From contig JAWWNJ010000108.1 of the NCBI GenBank assembly GCA_037176885.1, forward strand, positions 62,001 through 126,000: a DNA stretch of 64,000 nucleotides. The letters run 5' to 3'. The number at the start of each line of letters is the position of its first letter. The first letter of the stretch is position 1. The notes under the pieces are model-generated. The model had not been told where the DNA came from. It saw only the letters and a list, made by a program, of their open reading frames with translations, and did no database searches. The translations under genes and the position numbers were made by a program. Of this stretch, positions 59,609 through 64,000 are shown piece after piece. Source of the stretch: Favolaschia claudopus (taxonomy: Eukaryota; Basidiomycota; Agaricomycetes; Agaricales; Mycenaceae).

Positions 59609-60716
59609 CTACATCAACTTGTATCGCATGTTGAAGGGAAGAAGATGTGCGACAAGAAGCCACGCCTAAACGAAGACTTGAGCACGGCACCAACCAAGCG
59701 AACGGTTAAAGCTTACATTGTAGATCTTGTATGACGTCTTGTCTTCCAAGTTGGACCGTAGCGCGTAGTACCTCCACCCAATATAGACGCCGAGAGCGCA
59801 GAACACGGCTCCTGCAAGACCCTCTATCCTCCATAACCCAATGAGATGAACAGACCATAAAAGAGGGAGTAATAATAATATGATGCGAGAAAGTTCGGGG
59901 GCATATATTGGAAGGGTTACTCTTCCGAGCGCGCGGTCCCCAGTAACGTCGGGACAATCCTGGGCCTATACAAAGTGAGATTCGGCGAATCGACGCGTTG
60001 TGCATAAGGACGCGTACATGGATCGTGGTCAAAATGACCAACGCGCTCATCGAAATTGCTTGCAACGATATCTCGTCCAGAGATGTCGATTTCCCTTGTA
60101 AAGATTAGTTCAATCGAACGAACGTCAACGAAGACCGCGACTGTGCTGCGACTCACCCATGAGTTTCGTTGCGCCAATCTCAAACACCGTATACCCAAAC
60201 ATCGCGGACAAGTTCTTCCCAAACCAGTGGCCCGCCAATTTGAACTCGTCGTAGGCAATGGTGACGGCAGTCAACGACGCGCTAGTTAGCGCAAGATCTG
60301 CGCCATACAATGCCGACAGGCCTATACATGTTGGAACGAGCGCCCAGCGAAGAATTGTTGCGGTGGTTGCTGAGATTCGGCCAGCAGGAAGCGGTCGCCA
60401 GGGTCGATTTATCGCGTCCTCGACCACGGACTTGTACTGATTCGACACATTGCACTGCAGGAGGTGCAGCCATATCCAGAAAACGCCGCTAAGCAAATGC
60501 CTCAAGGACGCGAGAGGCGCGACGGCGATAGCAAAACAAGTAACAGGACTGCAACGCGATGATATGATCGTCGGTCAAAGAGGCTGCGCGAAATATTCAA
60601 AAATCGATTTGTGCGCACCCAATGATAGTTTTGAAATCGGTATAGGTAAAAAGAAATAATGTTACGCCGCAGTCCCATATACTGTGGACCATTCGAGAGA
60701 GTGTGTGAGTCGCCAT
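59609..60716 (-). CDS. UbiA-like membrane prenyltransferase or terpene cyclase (290 aa)
   Basis: Integral-membrane enzyme of the UbiA superfamily, which transfers prenyl chains or, in fungal UbiA-type terpene cyclases, cyclises them. Five exons: 60716-60619, 60548-60157, 60094-60018, 59965-59717 and 59665-59609. The first Asp/Glu motif region is SNQYKSVVEDAINRPWRPLP, with GRI after it. The second is AQDCPDVTGDRALGRVTLP. Hydrophobic helices include LFLFTYTDFKTIIG, FAIAVAPLASL and IILLLLPLLWSVHLIGL. The N-Q...ED form of motif 1 is typical of the fungal UbiA-like group. The start at 60716 (MATHTLSRMVHS) is the best ATG in frame; a longer 5' exon is possible. It shares its strand with the methyltransferase upstream. 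Confidence 0.85.
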
Positions 60717-61101
60717 GGAAGGAAATTTGGCAGACGAGAGGGCGCAATAAAAGGCAGGACACCAGTTGTACTGGACGGTCCCCCCGATTGAGACAACCAG
60801 CGGGATCAAAGGGCTGAGCGGGAGGTACCACCTGCATATTTGACGAATCTCTGGTTAAATCATAAGCGTACGCCCCCGTTGATGCATCAAGGCAGCATCA
60901 TCCGGCTGGAACCATCAGTTCCGGAAGCTTGCCCGACCGACCCGGGGATCGCCGTTTAGCGTTTATCATCCGTCATAGCTCTGCACTGGAACATGTTGCA
61001 CAGATTCAGAAGGCGAATACGGTGCATTCAATTCCGTTAATGGTAGGAACGAAGAGATTTCGATAGATAAGCTGTACATAGAAATAAGTTCTAGTCTACT
61101 C
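60717..61101. other. 385-bp gap between UbiA-like start and methyltransferase stop
   Basis: Should hold the UbiA-like gene promoter. No other feature is supported. A minus-strand open stretch from about 60809 runs in frame into the UbiA-like ORF, so the true start could be slightly farther upstream. Confidence 0.45.
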
Positions 61102-62331
61102 TCAGAGTTCGCTGTGGTGTTTCCGTCGAGACCAAGTAAAGTACATTGTGCTTGTCGAAACTGTGTGCGGATTGTCGAGATCGTCAAGGAATTGTTTGAG
61201 AATGGTGGCCGTTACCCGCGTCGGATACTTTTCCTCCAGACCACGAGCAACGTCAATATACGACTGTCTCCAAGCGACTCCCAGAAGTTGTTCGGGCGGG
61301 GCTACGAGTGTCAAATTTCAATTAAAACGGCGCCCATGAATTTCAAAGAAGCTGGCTCGTACCGTTGCTTTTCACGGCTGCGGTGTCGTGTGGGAAAGGT
61401 ATAACGGTTCGACGAACATTGACCTCGCTGAAAGCGTTCGATGCCAATAAAATTCTTTCAAGGTCGCTTCCGATGCAAGGATTTGCACCGGTTTCGCGCA
61501 TGATGACATGAAGCTCGCGAACCAAGGCAGTCGTATGCGCTACTCCGTAGTTGTCGTGCGCGTCCGGGATGTAGTCGTCCGGATCCTCGACAAGCAGCCA
61601 TCCCCCGGGTTTAACGAACTCTGCGATATGTTGGAGTCGCTCTTCAGCATTTGGTATCTGTTCAAATGCAAGTCAGCGTCTCATTTAGATTTCAATAAAT
61701 TGAATTCGGACATGAAGCATAACGAGACGACAATGGACAACATCGAACTTGGCTCTGGCAAAAGGCAAGGGCTGAACAATATCGTGCTCTACAAACTTGA
61801 GATTTGGAGGAAGCGGCCTTCATCCTGTGTGAGTGGACGAAACCGAACAAAGCAAAATCGGAGCTCACCTTGGTGGAAGAGGATGCTGGTCGATAGCAGT
61901 GACCGAAGCACCCGGAAATCTCGTAGCAGCAGCAATTGCCCTGAGCGTATCTATGAGATAAATTTAACCAAACGGTAAAGAGCAATTACCATGCACCACC
62001 ACCGGACCTAAATTGAGGGTCAATGATCAATGAGCGGCGGTTGTGATGCGTTCAACTTGCCCAATTTCGAGTATTTCGTTGGGATCCGAGACTTCGAGAG
62101 GAGCAAATGAAAGACGATCCCCAAAGTAGCGAGTGTACGCGTTGTGAACGCTATCTAGCCTGCAAGAATGTGTCAATTCTACCCCCGATAATACCTTCAG
62201 GGCTTGAAACGAACCGGTTCAATTCGCTTTGGGTGGTAGACGCGTGCTGAAAAGCAGTCAGAGTTGAACAAGGAAGGGCAAAGTCATGGGGAACTCACGT
62301 CGAGAACATAAAGCTCTTGATTGACGGACAT
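61102..62331 (-). CDS. SAM-dependent methyltransferase, class I (284 aa)
   Basis: Rossmann-fold enzyme transferring a methyl group from S-adenosylmethionine. Eight exons: 62331-62299, 62246-62215, 62159-62061, 62007-61990 (18 nt), 61940-61869, 61817-61712, 61657-61363 and 61301-61102. Motif I is EILEIGSGGGAWAIAAA, assembled from three exons. The acidic end of strand 2 is VTAIDQHPLPP, then FVEHDIVQPLPF (motif II), FDVVHCRLVMLH, and the post-motif VKPGGWLLVEDPDD. Length is normal for small-molecule methyltransferases. Intron 3 (62060-62008) needs a GC donor (GG|GCAAGT). The acceptor before exon 6 was chosen because it alone keeps the frame. Substrate unknown; divergently paired with the hydrolase. 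Confidence 0.87.
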
Positions 62332-62556
62332 TGAGGGAAATGGTTATTGGCCAAGTTGCGGCTTATAACTGCAGTCCGATCAAATATATACCGTAACAAT
62401 TCCCAGGGTTCGATTGCCTCCATCTTTTTGATGTGCATCCATCATCTGGATTTGAATGGATCAATGTCTCCCTCGAAACTGCGAAGGTCTTGGGCTCTTC
62501 TATCCAATTAATCGATCTTGTTCTTGTACCACAACGTCCACCTGTTTGCCCCCATA
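62332..62556. promoter_or_regulatory. short divergent promoter region of methyltransferase and hydrolase
   Basis: Only 225 bp separate the two start codons, so both genes share control sequences. ATATATA on the plus strand near 62383-62391 is a possible TATA-like element for one of them. Confidence 0.5.
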
Positions 62557-63744
62557 ATGACTCTCCAAACTCTGCCTGTTGACGCCAATGGAACTGTCCT
62601 GGCTTATACCGACACGGGCAAGCCAGCCACCGACACATATACCACCATCTTTGCCATCCATGGCATGGGTTTCAACGGACGTCAGTCACTCCACGCCGAT
62701 TCATAGCCTCGGTATTGACGTTCGCATTCGATAAGTCGTTTTCAAGCGTCTAGGGGCCGCAGCGGCCAAGCAGAACATTCGTCTGGTTGCTGTTAATCGT
62801 CGCCAGTACGAGGGATCTACACCATATGCTGGCGCCGAAGGCTTCATTCCAATTACTGGCTCTGACGAGGAGAAGGCTGGTTTCCTCGCTAGTCGCGGCA
62901 TCGAGCTGGCCAACTTCGTCTCCACTTTCATCGAGAAGCATGAGCTTCCTCCCATCTCTGCTGACGGTAAGACTGGCGGGGTAGCATTCCTCAGCTGGTC
63001 CGCTGGAGGCACTCTCCCTTGTGCTGCTATCGCCAACATCGGCAGTCTATCCGCGGACGCTCAGGCTCGCTTCAAGTCGTATCTCAGAGCGCACGTCATG
63101 TATGGTATGTCGTGATATCTTCTCTCGCACAACTTCGGCTTACAACGGTTCAAACAGAAAGTCCATCCCTCGCCCTCGGTCTTCCCCTCCCTCCCGACAA
63201 CTGGTCTCCCCACATGGACAAGTCCATTCCCGAAGAAAAACACGCCTTGATGTTCACTTCGTGGATCTCTGGCTACTTCGACCATGGTGACCTCTCCACC
63301 AGGGATCTCAAGGTCCTCAACTACCACGTTCCCTCGCCTTACCGCCGTCCCTCTATCTACGACATGACGAAACAGGAGGTCGACTCGATCGTCGATATGC
63401 GCGTCGTGGAGATTCCAGCCATGTTCATGAGCATGGCGCAGGCCAACGCAGCATACAAGAAGGCACTTTTCGACAAAGAGATTAAGACTCTTGTACCCTC
63501 GCTCAAAACCACCTATATCACCGGCGATGCGACTGCGTCCTATTCTATTGCAGCCTTGTGGTCGATCCAAGACGACAACAAGGCAGAGGGCGGGGATGTC
63601 AAAACCGTGGTTGTTCCCGGCGTCAACCACTTCGTGAGTTCCTTATTTTTCACTGTCTCGAACTAGCTTTGTTCATGCGTCTCGCTCTAGTTTCACTGGG
63701 AGGACGCTGAAGGTGCACTCAAGGTCTTCACGAATGCTATCTAG
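62557..63744 (+). CDS. alpha/beta hydrolase (340 aa)
   Basis: Serine hydrolase fold. Four exons: 62557-62680, 62736-63104, 63158-63633 and 63691-63744. The oxyanion-hole strand is FAIHGMGFNG. The nucleophile elbow is FLSWSAGGT, an S-x-S-x-G form in place of G-x-S-x-G. The likely acid is in YITGDATAS, and the likely catalytic His in VPGVNHFFHWED near the end, formed across the last intron. No signal peptide, so probably cytosolic. Length normal and frame intact. The last gene of the metabolic group and divergent from the methyltransferase. Substrate unknown. Confidence 0.9.
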
Positions 63745-64000
63745 AGTACTTAGATGTCTTCCTCCTCTTTTTCCTCCTCACTGTGTCATCTTCGGGTTTT
63801 TAATTGAATGGTTCATCACTCTGTTGTATGTATTATTCTACAATGCGTCAACCTCCGAGTCTTCCGCTCTCTTTTGTTGGTTATTCTACCAAAGGACTCC
63901 GGACATCGTCCACCTCCGATGGCGGCGACCCGGGAACCCCAGGGTATACGTAAGTTGAACAATCTCAGAACCGCGTACGGCGCACCTGTAATCGAATTTC

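Overview
The window looks like nuclear DNA of a basidiomycete, most likely an Agaricomycete. Conserved eukaryotic genes are cut by many introns of about 46-67 bp with GT(G/A)NGT donors and short exons, down to 8 nt. The gene families (GMC oxidoreductase, many-exon P450, UbiA-like protein) and a Ty3 chromovirus fit a mushroom genome. All gene models here were spliced by eye from donor/acceptor sites, reading phase and family knowledge; no search was run.

Region 1 (1-2324): no confident gene, at most a decayed many-exon gene on the minus strand. Region 2 (2325-19988): one Ty3-type LTR retrotransposon with 540-bp LTRs that read as identical and a GCCGT target duplication. It carries gag, a -1 frameshift signal, pol ending in a chromodomain, and an antisense spliced gene between pol and the 3' LTR whose product has a Zn2Cys6-like cysteine cluster. 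Its pol is split by a second LTR element (6416-14393, identical 368-bp LTRs, GCTGC duplication). That inner element has no retroviral genes; its 7.2-kb interior holds 16 copies of a 25-bp hairpin motif.

Region 3 (19994-23348): non-coding, with diverged tandem repeats, an intron-containing tRNA-Leu(CAA), and three ~470-bp repeat units each with a GC-rich hairpin. Region 4 (23349-50594): housekeeping genes. In order these are cytosolic leucyl-tRNA synthetase (-), PEX19 (-), eIF5A (+), importin beta-1/KAP95 (-), APC1 (-), a two-LIM protein (+), an HRI1-like protein (+) and mitochondrial ETF-ubiquinone oxidoreductase (-). A hAT-type MITE with an 8-bp duplication (31595-32169) and two inverted copies of a dispersed repeat lie between them.

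Region 5 (50993-63744): six consecutive genes of secondary-metabolism type. They are a P450 (-), aldo/keto reductase (+), secreted GMC oxidoreductase (+), UbiA-like membrane transferase/cyclase (-), SAM methyltransferase (-) and alpha/beta hydrolase (+). Two divergent gene pairs share short intergenic regions. This is a candidate biosynthetic cluster around the UbiA-like enzyme; its product cannot be told from sequence. Across the window 6 of about 99 inferred introns need a GC-AG donor.
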